Below, in pieces: positions 14,491 through 14,552 of a stretch of DNA of 14,552 bases (position 1 is the stretch's first letter; every line of letters begins with the position of its first letter). Made by a program: the position numbers and the translations under genes. The stretch covers positions 1 to 14,552 of the forward strand of contig CAZBKO010000056.1 of NCBI GenBank assembly GCA_964492545.1, in the 5' to 3' direction. This DNA is from RGIG1934 sp964492545 (GTDB lineage Bacteria; Bacillota; Clostridia; Lachnospirales; Lachnospiraceae). The notes under the pieces are model-generated. The model saw only the letters and a list, made by a program, of their open reading frames with translations, did not search any database and was not told the origin of the DNA.

Positions 14491-14552
14491 TTATCTCTTA
14501 AGCTGATTTGCCTGGCTCAGCATGTCATCTGATGCCTGTATCGCCTTGGAAT
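14491..14552 (-). CDS. flgG: Distal rod protein FlgG, C-terminal end (enters from the window edge)
   Basis: Only the last 20 codons and stop are visible. They read SKAIQASDDMLSQANQLKR, the characteristic C-terminal helix of FlgG-type rod/hook proteins (typical members end ...SKAIQTSDxML...NxLKR). The stop is at 14493-14491, and flgJ follows 21 bases later. FlgF, a close relative, would have a similar end, but the motif and the position before flgJ favour FlgG. Confidence 0.82.
   Translation of the reverse strand, partial: SKAIQASDDMLSQANQLKR

Overview
The window is a late-flagellar gene cluster of a motile, low-GC Gram-positive bacterium. The flagellin N-terminus (MVVQHNLTAMNTNRQLG...) resembles flagellins of the Lachnospiraceae (Roseburia / Eubacterium rectale / Butyrivibrio type). 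The gene order closely follows the Bacillus subtilis comF-yvyF-flgM-flgN-flgK-flgL-fliW-csrA ... flaG-fliD-fliS-fliT segment. Every gene I can support lies on the minus strand, so transcription runs from high to low coordinates.

Layout in transcription order: the 3' end of flgG (14552-14491) and single-domain flgJ (14469-14101) close an upstream rod/basal-body unit. After a 140-base gap with a strong hairpin comes recD2 (TTG start, 13960), then comF, then the zinc-finger/HTH gene yvyF, ending at a rho-independent terminator (10581-10548). A sigma-28 (SigD/FliA)-type promoter then leads into flgM-flgN-flgK-flgK-flgL-fliW-csrA. A second such promoter (4157-4131) leads into flaG-fliD-fliS and a small coiled-coil gene in the fliT position. 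A third (418-392) drives the flagellin gene, of which only the first 89 codons are inside the window.

The genes form a coherent late-assembly programme. FlgM holds sigma-28 until the hook is complete. FlgN, FliS and probably the fliT-position protein chaperone export substrates. Two FlgK paralogues and FlgL form the hook-filament junction, FliD the cap, and flagellin the filament. FliW, CsrA and flagellin form the known homeostatic switch in which CsrA blocks flagellin translation until FliW frees it.

The most interesting signals are in the RNA leaders. The flagellin leader has a hairpin displaying AUGGAU (an ANGGA CsrA motif in a hexaloop) about 20 nt before a second ANGGA in the Shine-Dalgarno. 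The flaG leader has a hairpin whose hexaloop ACGGAG overlaps its own Shine-Dalgarno, which suggests that CsrA may also control the filament cap/chaperone operon. Other unusual points are tandem divergent flgK genes, a FliD with an inserted region of about 230 residues likely to be coiled coil, an enlarged cysteine-containing FlgL, and RecD2 next to ComF. I see no mobile element, CRISPR array, tRNA or rRNA, and no stretch over 300 bases without a gene.
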